In this document: piece by piece, positions 34,780-45,600 of the stretch
How positions within the stretch are numbered: the first letter of the stretch is position 1
Layout: the number at the start of each line of letters is the position of its first letter
Source: Madurella fahalii
Taxonomy: Eukaryota > Ascomycota > Sordariomycetes > Sordariales
Length of the DNA stretch: 64,000 nt
NCBI GenBank assembly: GCA_029876055.1
Contig: CM056874.1
Coordinates: forward strand, 248,001 to 312,000
Direction: 5' to 3'
Translations under genes and position numbers: made by a program
The notes under the pieces: generated by a model
Told to the model about the DNA's origin: nothing
Seen by the model: the letters and a program-made list of their open reading frames with translations, nothing else
The model's database searches: none

Positions 34780-35175
34780 ATTCATTGCACGCGCGTGAGA
34801 GCGGAAGATGTAGCATGAAAAGTTTGTTGGGAGTATTGAGACTTCACACAAGTTAAAATCTGGTGCCGCGGTCCTGTTGAGCTTCCTTCCGCAGAGTCAT
34901 TCGATGCCTTTCGGCACTGCTCCAGAGGCACTGTTGGGAGTGAAATTGGTGATGGATGGCCACGCAACCGCTCAAAAGTCAGGGGGTCATGGTCACGTGC
35001 GGAGGCTCGTGACCATGGTGAGCCCTCGCCAATTGCCGGCAGCCACCTGCCCCACTGGCGAAACCCACAAACTGGTCCTCGAGAAATTCTGAGGGTCTTG
35101 AACTTCCCCTCAGCGGAAATCTCAATCCATCGACAACCTCGACCTACTAACCATCTACAGCAACAATCAGTCAAG
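34780..35175. other. Intergenic, GCN1 3' end and RPL19 promoter
   Basis: Holds the inverted repeat at 34988-35017 and otherwise no recognised element. Confidence 0.4.
34988..35017. promoter_or_regulatory. 10-bp inverted repeat with E-box upstream of RPL19
   Basis: CATGGTCACG and CGTGACCATG are perfect reverse complements separated by 10 bases. The left arm continues into CACGTG (34994-34999), the core recognised by Cbf1/CPF1-type bHLH factors. It lies about 160 bases upstream of the RPL19 start codon and could be a paired binding site or a hairpin. Confidence 0.5.
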
Positions 35176-36111
35176 ATGTGAGTATTCCGCGCATCGCCCC
35201 GTTAGTCCATCATCAAGAAGGAAGTTTTGGGGACGTTTTTGGCTCGAATTTGCGCCAGGACCCTTGAATCCGAGTGCCCCGACGGAATTTCCATGACGAC
35301 GTTCCACGACGACCTCCCCGGCATCGAATCTCAACTCGGAATGCTGACTCTGGCCGTTGTAGGGTTAACCTGAGGACCCAGAAGCGGCTGGCGTCGTCCG
35401 TCCTGGGCTGCGGCCAGCGGAAGATCTGGCTGGACCCCAACGAGGTCAACGAGATTTCGAACGCCAACTCGCGGCAAACCATCCGCAAGCTGGTCGCCGA
35501 TGGCTTGATCATCAAGAAGCCCGTCACCATGCACTCGCGCTCGCGTGCGCGTGAGCTGAACCTCGCCCGCCGGATTGGCCGCCACCGTGGCTTCGGTAAG
35601 CGCAAGGGTACCGCCGATGCCCGCATGCCCGAGTACGTATCGCCCATCCCGGGCCATCCGGTACACGTACAGCAGGATTTGGGGGGAACCATGAAGGGAA
35701 CGACGGGAGTCAGCGTGCTGACGACGGATACAGACAGGTTCTGTGGATGCGTCGCCAGCGTGTCCTCCGCCGCCTTCTCGTCAAGTACCGCGCCAGCGGC
35801 AAGATCGACAAGCACCTTTACCACGAGCTGTACCACCTCGCCAAGGGTAACACCTTCAAGCACAAACGGGCCCTCGTTGAGCACGTATGTTTTGGACTGC
35901 AACTCCCGGGATCGGTCTAGGGAAGGTCGTGTGTGCTGACAAAATATTACAGATTCACCGGGCCAAGGCCGAGAAGGCGCGTGAGAGGCAGATCAAGGAG
36001 GAGATGGACGCCAAGCGTGCGCGGACCAAGGCTGCCCGCGAGCGCAAGCTGGAGAGGCAGGCGGCGAAGCGGAACGCGATGCTGGGCGAGGGCGAGGAGG
36101 AATCCAAGTAG
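35176..36111 (+). CDS. rpl19: 60S ribosomal protein L19 (eL19)
   Basis: Four exons, 35176-35177, 35363-35632, 35734-35884 and 35953-36111, give 193 residues. The first intron (GTGAGT...TAG) splits the start codon: exon 1 ends with AT and exon 2 begins with G, followed by VNLRTQKRLASSVLGCG. The eL19 hallmarks follow: IWLDPNEVNEISNANSRQ, LIIKKPVTMHSRSRARE, RRIGRHRGFGKRKGTADARM, VLWMRRQRVLRRLLVKYR, and a long basic C-terminal helix (IHRAKAEKARERQIKEEMDA). eL19 sits at the bottom of the large subunit and forms an intersubunit bridge with the small subunit. The third exon starts at the first of two nearby AGs, because only this keeps EQVLWMRR in frame. Confidence 0.96.
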
Positions 36112-37165
36112 ATTTCATCAACGATGTGAATGGACAATGGATTCTTGGCGGCCTTGCATTCGGAGTAATGGGTTGGGCTTCTTTCTGGTCGCATTCCTTC
36201 TACATCTCGGCTCCTGCACGTGGACTCGCCCTGGCCGTGTGCTTTTTGATGCGGCGTGGTCTCCAGACTAGAGACGTTCTGGCTTGCATGTATGGCATTG
36301 AAAACGGAATCAATGGGTTTTGCCGGGTCTGATGAACATACTGCTAATTTTCCTGTTACGCAAGAAAATTTGGTGACTCTGGACTAGCAAGGGTGCGACG
36401 TCGGGGGAAGGCAATGCTCAGCAGCAACGGGGGATCTCAAAGATGCAAAACCGCAACAGCCAGAGGTCGACTGACTCGATCTAGCATCCACAGCATCTGT
36501 TTCTTAAAAGGTGGCTACGGCCGAGATGTATAAGAAGACTGCAAAAAGACACGGGAAATCGGCCGCTCATGCCGGGCATCAACAAAAGTTGGGTCAGATT
36601 GCTTCACATTGTCCCTCGAGTGTGGTGAGGGCGTGCCAGGACATTTCAGCATGTCCCCCAGCCGCGTGAGCAGCGGAGGACCTTGCATCTGCCGTTTGGA
36701 AGCGGGCTCATCACCCCCAATTTAGTTGATTGGAAAAGAAAAAGAGGAGGAGCAAAAAGAGCCACGAGAAATTTTGGCGTTGATATCCACCAGCATTGTG
36801 GCCTTCGTGGCCCGTGCGTTCTCTTCGATAAGATAAATCCGTCTCCTCCGGTTTGCTCGAATCAAAAGGCCGAACCCCACAGCTCCGGGCCGACGCACAG
36901 TGCTACTACGTAGTTAACCCGACAGTGAGTGGGCGTCACCGTCTTTGCCCTCCGCATCAGCCGCCAATCATCTGCCGTCTCTGCGTCACCCGGGTATTCC
37001 TCTACTGCTGCATTGCCGGCCAAGCTGCCGACGAATTGACCCATTGGTGAAGTTTGCCAAACAATTGGTACGTCTTCGACCGCCGTCCGCCCTCTGCTCG
37101 TTCTTGCTCCTCGTCGCTTTGCCCCTCCTCCCCCGTCTGACCAGTTCCTCGTCACAGCCAGAGCC
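36112..37165. other. Intergenic, about 1 kb
   Basis: RPL19 3' UTR and SHMT promoter. No other feature recognised. Confidence 0.5.
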
Positions 37166-39033
37166 ATGTCGGCCTCCGTTCCCAGACTGCGGAGCACGGC
37201 GCTGCGTGCACGCGCCCTCCGGCCGACGCCGGCATCAGCATCCACACTCGCCCGAAGCACAATAGCCGCCCAGGCCCAGAGATTCACAGCGCGGCGAGAG
37301 ACTGGGACAAGCTCGCAGAGGTCGGTGTCGTCTCTGAGCAATGACACGCAGCAACGGGTGTGTTCCCTCGTCTCTGAGCCGGCGGGACCAAGGTATTGAT
37401 GTCCAAGGTAGATGCTGGCCGCCCACCTGCAGCAGGCCGATCCGATCATGTACGATATCGTCGAGAAGGTTGGTTTTATTGTCCGAAAGTAATACATTGC
37501 AAAGAACAAACGCTGACGGTGCTCGTGGGATAGGAGAAAGTCAGGCAAAAGCAGTTCATCAACCTGATCCCGTCTGAGAACTTCACGTCGCAAGCCGTCC
37601 TTGATGCTCTAGGGAGCCCTATGCAGAGTGCGTATACAAACTGCTTGTGAGACGGTGAGCTCGGGAACTAGGATACTAACCCGCCTCAGACAAGTACTCG
37701 GAAGGCTATCCGGGCGCACGGTATTACGGAGGCAATGAGTTCATTGACGCATCCGAGAGGCTATGTCAGCAGCGGGCGCTGGAAACATTCGGTCTCGATG
37801 CCAGGGAATGGGGCGTCAACGTCCAAGGTGCGCGCCCCCTCCGTCTGCCGTTACCGCCCCAGACGACTGACTCGTTTTACAGCACTCTCGGGTGCTCCCG
37901 CAAACCTTTATGTCTACTCGGCGCTGATGGAGACACACGACCGCCTGATGGGCCTTGACCTGCCGCACGGAGGACACCTGTCCCACGGCTACCAGACACC
38001 GACGAAAAAGATCTCGTTCATCTCCAAGTACTTTGAGACCGTCCCTTACCGGCTAGACGAAAAGACGGGGTACATCGACTACGACAAGCTCGAAGAGCTG
38101 GCCACCGTGTACCGACCGAAGATCATTGTAGCCGGCGCGTCGGCCTATAGCCGCCTGATCGACTACGCCCGCATGCGCGAGATCTGCGACAAGGTGAACG
38201 CCTATCTCGTCGCCGACATGGCGCACATATCCGGTCTGGTTGCGGCCAAGGTCCTCCCAGGCCCTTTCTCCTACGCCGACATTGTCACCACAACAAGCCA
38301 CAAATCCCTCCGCGGCCCCCGGGGTGCGCTCATCTTCTTCCGGCGCGGCGTCCGGCGCACCCACCCCAAGACGGGCGTTGAAGAGATGTACAACCTCGAG
38401 AACCCCATCAACGCCTCCGTCTTCCCCGGCCACCAGGGCGGTCCGCACAACCACACCATCGCGGCGCTCGCCGTGGCCCTCAAGCAGGCGCAGACGCCCG
38501 AGTTCCGGACGTACCAGTGCCAGGTCCTCGCCAACGCCCAGGCGCTGGCCCGCCGGCTCGGCGAGCCAAAGGAGAAGGGCGGCCTCGGCTACAAGATCGT
38601 GTCGGGCGGGACGGACAACCACCTCGTCCTGGCCGACCTCAAGCCGCAGGGCGTGGACGGGGCGCGCGTCGAGCGCGTGCTGGAGCTGGTGGGCGTCGCG
38701 GCCAACAAGAATACCGTCCCCGGCGACAGGTCGGCCCTCACGCCGGGCGGCCTGAGGATGGGCACGCCCGCCATGACGACGCGCGGCTTCGGCGAGGACG
38801 ACTTTGAGCGGGTGGCCGACATTGTCGACCGCGCCGTGACCATCGCCGTGCGGGTCGACAAGGCGGCGAGGAAGGCGGCCGAGGACAAGGGCGAGGCCAA
38901 GGCGGCCGGGCGCCTGAAGACCTTCTTGGAGTATCTGGGCAACGGCGAGACGGACCCCGAAATTGTACAGCTCCGGAGCGAGGTCGCGGACTGGGTGGGG
39001 ACGTACCCCCTGCCGTGGGATGCGAAGCCATAG
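37166..39033 (+). CDS. Serine hydroxymethyltransferase, mitochondrial
   Basis: Five exons, 37166-37357, 37412-37468, 37534-37627, 37690-37827 and 37883-39033, give 543 residues. The first 45 or so residues are rich in Arg, Ala and Ser without acids (MSASVPRLRSTALRARALRP), a typical mitochondrial presequence. The enzyme interconverts serine + THF and glycine + methylene-THF using PLP. Visible signatures: LIPSENFTSQAVLDALGSPM, NKYSEGYPGARYYGGNEFID, GVNVQALSGAPANLYVY, and the PLP-lysine motif TTTSHKSLRGPRGALIFF with the lysine near residue 301. VFPGHQGGPHNHTIAALAVA, the THF-binding loop TDNHLVLADL and the C-terminal LRMGTPAMTTRG are also present. All introns are short GT-AG. The protein is slightly longer than cytosolic SHMT because of the presequence. 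Confidence 0.96.
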
Positions 39034-39611
39034 GAGAGGTATGTGGGGGAAGGGAGAAGCACCTGGATTGAGCAGGCGGTCTAAGGGCTTGTGTCACATG
39101 TACTCGACGGCGAGGAGCGGCGTCGTGGGCGAGCGAGTTTAACAGTCACTCTGCCCCCTTTTTGTACTTCTTGTTTTGCACCGTACGGGTGGCAGCAGAT
39201 GGCACTTTTTTGACTCGTGGCCTCGATATTTAACACGACGGGCGTTTGAAACGGAATGTTGCTACTAGTTACGTGAATTAAAGGTATTCAGACTTGCTAC
39301 CGATGCACGACTGATTATTTTTTGGGAAAAAAAAAAAAAAAAACTGAGGGGTTCTATGTAAAAGTCCTGCCCGCCCTGGATCCTATCCAGTTATAACCTA
39401 TCCATCCTGTAAAAGAATTCCTAACCGCCAGATCCGACAAAATCCGACAAGGCATTTCCCTTAAGGTTGCTTTTTATGGCATGGTTGCTTTTTATGGCAT
39501 GATTGCTATAGCAAAAGTGTCTTTCCTAGATGCAATCCAACTCCTATATCGGAACCCAAGTGTATAAGCCAATCCATGAACGTTGTTCCGTCAGTGGGAC
39601 CGGTTTTCTCT
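39034..39611. other. Intergenic, convergent, with repeats
   Basis: Between the SHMT stop and the stop of the fusion gene on the other strand. An A19 run occupies about 39329-39347. A short direct repeat (ATCCGACAA twice) lies near 39431-39450. An 18-bp tandem repeat is listed separately. Confidence 0.5.
39465..39507. repeat. 18-bp tandem duplication
   Basis: The unit GGTTGCTTTTTATGGCAT occurs at 39465-39482 and again at 39483-39500, followed by a partial third copy (GATTGCT). Confidence 0.85.
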
Positions 39612-42600
39612 CTACTCTGGCTTGAACATGCCCAGCGCCTTGGCTGCGGCGCTCCTCTCCTTGAAAGCGGTATAATACCTCTTCAGATGTTCGCCCAACA
39701 CCTGCTCGCCACACACGCGCACCATGTCATGCAGGACGGGCCATAGCGCAAAGTCGGCCGGCGATGGCTGGCTGCCGCCGACGATGTAGAACGAACTACT
39801 TTGCTGCTGCTTCTGCTGCTGTTGTTGTTGGGCATCGGTGCTGTCATTATCCGTAGGAGCAGTAGCGGTGGTGGTGGTGGTGGTGGTGGTGGTGGTGGTG
39901 GTGGGAGCGGCGGCAGTGGCATTGGTAGCCGCCTCTTTTGCCCACTCCTCCCAATCAGCCAGCTCCCTGCCGAGCAGCTTCGAAATGGTCTTAGTCTGCT
40001 CGTCGCTCGCCGCGCTATCTCCACCGGCCTGGGCAATCCCAACCTCTTTCAGAACCCCCCGCCACTTGTCCAACAAATCCAACCCCCTCTGCAGCCTCAC
40101 GAACTTCTTCCCCACCTCGCCCGGCAGGAGCTGATCGTACCGCCTCCCGGACCCATACACGGCGTCCAGATACCTCAGCACCGTCGCATGCCCGTCCACG
40201 ACCGTCCGGGCCGGGTCGTTGTCCTCAAACCTCACGTCGCCTTCCACACTGCCCTTGGCGCAGCTCACGCCCAGCTCAGCCAGGGCGAGCGCCACTCGGG
40301 CGTTGGCCACGGCGGCGGTCCCGTCCCCGTCCCCGTCCCCGCTGGCGGCGGCGGCGGCGCAGAAGCGTTTCGGGGTGCCCATGTGGAGGACGTCGAACCC
40401 GGCGCCGTAGTGCGCGTCCCAGTCGAAGACGCTGGCGTGGTTCTCGGCGCCGAAGGCCTGCAGCATGCGCACGGCGTCGGGGGTCTGCCCGTTGACGACG
40501 GGCCGGGCGCCGTCGCGCGTCTTGGAGGTGGCGCCCTGGCCCCAGATGCGGGCCGGCCGGCCGTCTCCGTCGGTGATGAAGGTGCCGATCTGCCGGAAGG
40601 TCAGGCTGATGCGGGCGCCGCCGTGCGACAGCTCGGCGGGCGTCTTGTCGCGGTCCGAGCGCTTGTCCTGGCGGATGGCGTGCAGCCAGCGCTCGTTGGT
40701 GGCCAGGCCCATGCGGCAGAGCGAGTTGTGCGGGAGCGGGGCGCGCTGGACCTGGCGCTTGGCCTTTTCCGCGTCCGAGAGGTTCGGGTCCGCGCCGGCG
40801 TCGTCCTTCTTGTCCTTGGGCGGCCGCTTGGTGCGGAAGACCATGGTGCGCTCGGCGCCCAGGCTGACGTTGGCGATGAAGCTGCCCTTGACAATGTCCA
40901 GCGTCTTGTCGCTGTGCTCGCTGATGTAGTCGTTGCCGCTGCGGTAGTGCTGGATCAGCACGTGGTTGAGCGGGTGGCCGAGGTGCTTCTCGATCTCCTC
41001 CTTGATCCGCAGCACCGTGGGCGAGAAGGGCAGGAGCGGGGGCGATTCGTCGGCTGGATGCCTGTACACGGGCATGCTGCCGTCGTCGCCGACGGCCCCC
41101 TGCACGGCGATGCGGCGTGGGACCTCGCCGCCCAGGTGCGACATGCCGGCCCAGCTGACCTCCTCCAGCAGGCGTTCAAAGGCATCGGCCGCGAGGGCAG
41201 GGGGCAGGACGTTGGTGATGACGGTAGTGTCGCCCTCGCAGAGGGGCTCGGAGCAGGCCGGGGCCGGTTGATGGTCTGCCATATTGCGTGCCGATTCAGA
41301 ACCAGACTTCCGGGTCTGTGCCGTGGCTGTCTCGGCGTTCTTCGCTTCAGACTTGTCAGTAGCAGTTGCGTCCCGTGCTGCGGGATCAAGCGATGATGGA
41401 GCTGACAGGTCGGGACTTTTGGGCGGCGGCGGCGGCGACGACGACGAAGCCTCTTTATTAGACTTTGAGCTCGACACACGTTGTTTGGCCTTGATTCTCA
41501 CCCTGGGTTTCTCAGGTTCAGCGCCGGCAGGCCAAGGAGCGTAGGTCGGACCTTTTGAGCTCTCCAGCTTCCTCTGTTTGGCCGCGCCGGCATGCGCACT
41601 TCCCTGCTCTTCTAGGAGCTTCTTTTGGGGGGTGCGGAGCGGCTTGATGTCGGGCGAAGCAGGCGAAGACGGCGAAGATGGCTCCGATTCAGCTGACAAG
41701 GACTCGGTGTCGTCCAGAGGGCGCTTGGGATCCACATCGGGACCACCCTGCTTGGAGGCTGCGCGGGGAGGCGGTGCAGCCAGCTGCTTATGGTGGCCCC
41801 GGCCCGGCTGCGGCGAGGTAGCCCTTGGCGGGGTGGGCCGGGGTGCTAATGCGGGGGAGCGACGGGGCGCCCCAGGCCCGAGCCCCAGCTTCATCTGAGA
41901 CACGGACGGCGAGAGGCCCGTGGACTGGCTCGGTGGGGTCGGCGGGCGCAGCTGTTCCAGCAGGCTATTGAAGCTGATGACCTCGCTGCCCGTCAACTGC
42001 ACCAGCTGGCGCATGGCGTTGAAGTGGCGCATCGCTTTCCGGTAGCCGCAGCAGTCCTCGACAATCGTCATGTCGTAGCCGTGCCTCCCCGCATCCAGCG
42101 CCGTCGCATATATGCTAACGTTGGTCAACGCTCCGCACACGTACATCTGAGTCACGAACCGCTCCCTGAGCAACTGCACCAGCTGTGCCTGGCCCGAGGC
42201 AAAGGCGCTGTAGTGCGTCTTGGTGAAGACGATGTCGCGCGCGTCCACGGCCGCTTTCACGTCGTGCGGGAACTGGGCACCGCACGTGCCCTTACGGACG
42301 CATGGCTTCTTGTTGCCGTCCTGGGCCACGCTCAGGAACGCCTCCTCGTCGTCCTCCCCGGCAGCGCCGTCGCCCACGGGAGACGCCGGCCGCCGGCCCC
42401 GGGACGAATTCGCCCTCTGCGGACGCGCTATCGCATCCTCTAAAACGATCCGGTCGCCCTCGCCCAACAGGGAGCGGTGGCGTTCGAATTCGCTGCGCAC
42501 CCAGATTACATCCCCGGCTCCCGTGTCGCGGAAGGCCTTGGCCAGTTCCAGGATGCGGTCGACGAACCCCTCAGGCTCCTCGACGGGCAGCGCGCCCTCG

Positions 42601-42698
42601 GGGCACAGGAAGTCATTCTGCAGGTCGAGGATCAGGAGGGCCTTCCGCGTCGCCACGATTGGAATCACCGAGGGGTTTATCAGGAAGGGTGTCGGCAT
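39612..42698 (-). CDS. Isochorismatase - AlkB dioxygenase - GST-like fusion protein
   Basis: A single 1028-residue frame without introns, from the ATG at 42698. Residues 15-250 are an isochorismatase-like cysteine hydrolase domain: ALLILDLQNDF with D25, TKTHYSAF with K160 and MYVCGALTNVS with C188 form the expected D-K-C triad. Residues 255-480 are a Pro/Ser-rich linker with basic stretches. Residues 490-715 are an AlkB (ALKBH2/3-type) Fe(II)/2-oxoglutarate dioxygenase: IQHYRSGNDYISEHSDKTLD supplies H595 and D597, ERWLHAI supplies H673, and ARISLTFRQIGTF supplies the 2OG-binding R696 and substrate-side R702. The C-terminal 300 residues resemble the helical half of a GST (QPSPADFALWPVLHDM) interrupted by poly-Thr and poly-Gln runs. 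Likely role: alkylation damage repair coupled to a hydrolase of unknown substrate; no targeting signal is evident. Confidence 0.9.
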   Translation of the reverse strand: MPTPFLINPSVIPIVATRKALLILDLQNDFLCPEGALPVEEPEGFVDRILELAKAFRDTGAGDVIWVRSEFERHRSLLGEGDRIVLEDAIARPQRANSSRGRRPASPVGDGAAGEDDEEAFLSVAQDGNKKPCVRKGTCGAQFPHDVKAAVDARDIVFTKTHYSAFASGQAQLVQLLRERFVTQMYVCGALTNVSIYATALDAGRHGYDMTIVEDCCGYRKAMRHFNAMRQLVQLTGSEVISFNSLLEQLRPPTPPSQSTGLSPSVSQMKLGLGPGAPRRSPALAPRPTPPRATSPQPGRGHHKQLAAPPPRAASKQGGPDVDPKRPLDDTESLSAESEPSSPSSPASPDIKPLRTPQKKLLEEQGSAHAGAAKQRKLESSKGPTYAPWPAGAEPEKPRVRIKAKQRVSSSKSNKEASSSSPPPPPKSPDLSAPSSLDPAARDATATDKSEAKNAETATAQTRKSGSESARNMADHQPAPACSEPLCEGDTTVITNVLPPALAADAFERLLEEVSWAGMSHLGGEVPRRIAVQGAVGDDGSMPVYRHPADESPPLLPFSPTVLRIKEEIEKHLGHPLNHVLIQHYRSGNDYISEHSDKTLDIVKGSFIANVSLGAERTMVFRTKRPPKDKKDDAGADPNLSDAEKAKRQVQRAPLPHNSLCRMGLATNERWLHAIRQDKRSDRDKTPAELSHGGARISLTFRQIGTFITDGDGRPARIWGQGATSKTRDGARPVVNGQTPDAVRMLQAFGAENHASVFDWDAHYGAGFDVLHMGTPKRFCAAAAASGDGDGDGTAAVANARVALALAELGVSCAKGSVEGDVRFEDNDPARTVVDGHATVLRYLDAVYGSGRRYDQLLPGEVGKKFVRLQRGLDLLDKWRGVLKEVGIAQAGGDSAASDEQTKTISKLLGRELADWEEWAKEAATNATAAAPTTTTTTTTTTTTATAPTDNDSTDAQQQQQQKQQQSSSFYIVGGSQPSPADFALWPVLHDMVRVCGEQVLGEHLKRYYTAFKERSAAAKALGMFKPE
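39799..39903 (-). repeat. Trinucleotide runs inside the fusion gene
   Basis: A CAG/CAA-rich run at about 39799-39830 encodes about 12 residues dominated by Gln. An ACC-type run at about 39866-39903 encodes about 12 Thr. Both lie in a loop of the GST-like part and keep the frame. Confidence 0.85.
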
Positions 42699-45600
42699 GG
42701 CGGGCGGGCGGTTACCTCGTGTCCCACAGAATAAACGCGGTGAAGGCTTGAACGTCTATAGGCCATCAGCGCCTGGCCTCCCCCTTCGCGCCCGGTCTCT
42801 TTCTTGCTACACTCACTCTAAGCAACGAGGACGGCGGAACCCCACTCACGGAACGGCTCGGCAGGGGTGTCTCGGGGCTCCAGTCATTCCCGGGTTTCGG
42901 GCAACCGAGTGCACCACAGTCTTGTAGGGGGTTGGCAGTCGAATCTCAGCAATCGTCAAAACAGGGTGAGCAAGATGTGTGGACAAGACGAACACCGAGA
43001 CCGGGGAGGGAGCGTTTGAGAAATGTTGGAGGGCCCGGATCTCGCAATGGATATCGGCTGGCGCTTCTACAGAACCGACTCCGGGGGCTGCAGGCCCTGG
43101 TTCGGACTGGACCACGTGCTTCGGCGTCGGTTCCCCAACGTCGGGTTGACGAGAGTACAGTAGGAGGGATTCCGCACCCGTAGCCCCAACCGCGTCTCAC
43201 TCCACTTTTCCCGTTACTAAAAATGAAACCCTCCACAGCGATATGCTTAGGTGATGAGGTAGCCCCCCGACCCCGGACGAGCTGAGATGTTGGCGGGGAG
43301 AGTAGTGACAGGGGTTAATGTCACTAGCGGTGTTGCATGTGCGCTTGCGGACCGGTCCTCGCCGGAATGGGGAGATGGTGCGTGGGCGAAAGAAACTTGG
43401 GGCGGCCCAGATGGTCAGACGGGCCAATGTCGAAAGCCGATTCGTTCGTCAGCCCGCGGCACGAGATGTTGGGGTTCTGAGGTGCCAATAACAGAGCTGG
43501 GGCGAGGAGGGGCTTCTTTGAACCATAGCTCGACGACAAACTTGGTCCATAAGCAGAGATCTCGGACGCCCGTCAGACAGGCGGATGATAGCCTTTTTAT
43601 GTGGTGGCATTGGATGCGCAAACCGCCCGGGACCAGGGCTGGAGCAGGGGGCCTGTGACAGCAGCTGGTGGTGGGGTAAAAGTCGACACGATGTCCATGT
43701 TGGCGTGCCCGTTTCTGGTTTGACAAGCCTTGGCCAAGCCCTATCGCCCGAGGGCTGCGGGCTCTGCCCGCGCAACGGTCCGCGTGAACCCAGCGGTTCT
43801 TCTGCCCCAGACGCCGAACCGCATCACTAGTAGTAGCAGTCACTTCATATTGCACTGTACTGTACTGTACTGTACTGTACTGTAGGGTAGTGTACGTAAG
43901 GTACCCTAGTGTAACATACAGTACAAACCCTCAGATAAAGACGAGGTTCTGCGAGGCCAGACTTTCAAGAGTTCCGGACTCAGGACGGAACCCAGGCTCT
44001 AACACAAGTACCCTTCACCTCAGAGCGATCCGATCTTTTCCCGACAGGCGGTCCGTCATGCTGCCAGGGGTCGCTGCTGTCCGGCCGTTTCCTGCCAACA
44101 CTCCTCCTCCTGCACGTCTGAGCGAGCTCGCCCGTTGCGGTATCATCTCAGGGTTCCAAGGCAGGCTTGCAGCAGGTTGACCGTGCACAGCAGCTGGCCA
44201 CGTTCGGGCAATCTTCAGGCCATGTCGCATTAATAAAGAAGGAAGGTTGAATGATCGACTCCAGGTCCATGTGCGGTGGCACAGCATAGAGACCGAGATG
44301 GAAAGCCGCGGAGGAATCGGGAGATCCGTTGGCACACAGAGAATCTGCGCCGCCGGCAGACGCCAAAACGGGGTGGGAAAAGAAGCAACTGACTGAGAAA
44401 AGGGAGGAGAAACATGAGCGGAATCGATGTGGATATGCATGGCACTACTGCGGTCCTGTACAGATGCACCAACCGACGGGGAGCAAGCTGATCGTGGACA
44501 AGACGCCCGTCACCCGCCAAGTTCACGGATAAGGTAGGCTGTGCCACGACAGGGCAAGCCGAGATTTGCCTTCCATAACGTTAAAACGTAAATGGGTTGT
44601 GCGCCATGATTCCTGTCCGGTTAGACCAGCTCAGGGACCTCGACTTCACACTGTAGTGTAAGGGGGCGCTTTTTTTGACGTGCCCAGCCTCGTCTCTCCG
44701 CGAAAACCCCCATGCCCCCCCCGTCTCAACCCCCGCCTATCCCAGTCCGGTTGGTTCGCGGGGCCAGCTGGAATTGGCCAACCACAGCCCGCCGGAGCTG
44801 GCTCCAGACCCTGACCCCGCCAGTCGTGCGAGGGGGCATGGAGATGAGAGCCGCTGCACAGAAGACCGTGGAAAGGAGTCGCGGAAATCATGCCTTAATT
44901 TCTGATGTTGGTACGTGTATGTACTTCAAACCCGGCGAGCGGACAAAGCAAAGCGAGTAGCATCCAAGCAGAGAATAGACAACTTTCATGCGCGAGGCAC
45001 GCTCTATCCGCGTCAGATAAAAAAAGATACAATAAAAAAAATCTTTTGGGAGGTTTGGCGCCGGTCCTGCAGCTTATTCCCCTCTGTCTGCAGAACTTGC
45101 GATCCAATCGATAGCCGGCCGCGCCCTCCAACCCCCCCAGCACACGGCTGAGAGGGGCTCTAGACCAACAGCCGCACAGTATGTACAGTACCTCCTGGAG
45201 GAAGCCGTTCAAGGCCCAGCAACGCCACAGAGGAAGGGCAGCCAAACCTGCAGTTGTCAGGACCGTCTGTTCGCCGCTGCTATGTAGAATCAGAGCTGGG
45301 CCTTTCCGACAGAGTGAACGGTGCAAGAGGATTGCGACAAAGCGTCTATAGGAGTCCACATGACGCTTTCGACGGCAGGGTACCGTTCCACGGCATGGGG
45401 CCCGGTCAATCTACACTACACAAAGCGCGCAAGAGAAGCAGCAGGGGCTCGAATAGTCCTCCTCCACCACGTACTAAACGGAGCGGCGCAGGGTTACAGC
45501 TGTATTGCGGGATGCGTCTCGGCATCACGCGGAAACCCACCGCAGGCGCTGGCCGGCCAGCACGTTGCGGCGCAGCAAAGCCTAGCAACACGGAACAACG

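Noticed and set aside
39801..41396. 531-codon plus-strand frame opposite the fusion gene
   Set aside because: Antisense shadow in GC-rich DNA: Gly/Val/Leu-rich, begins in the trinucleotide repeats, no domain, while the minus strand has clear catalytic motifs.
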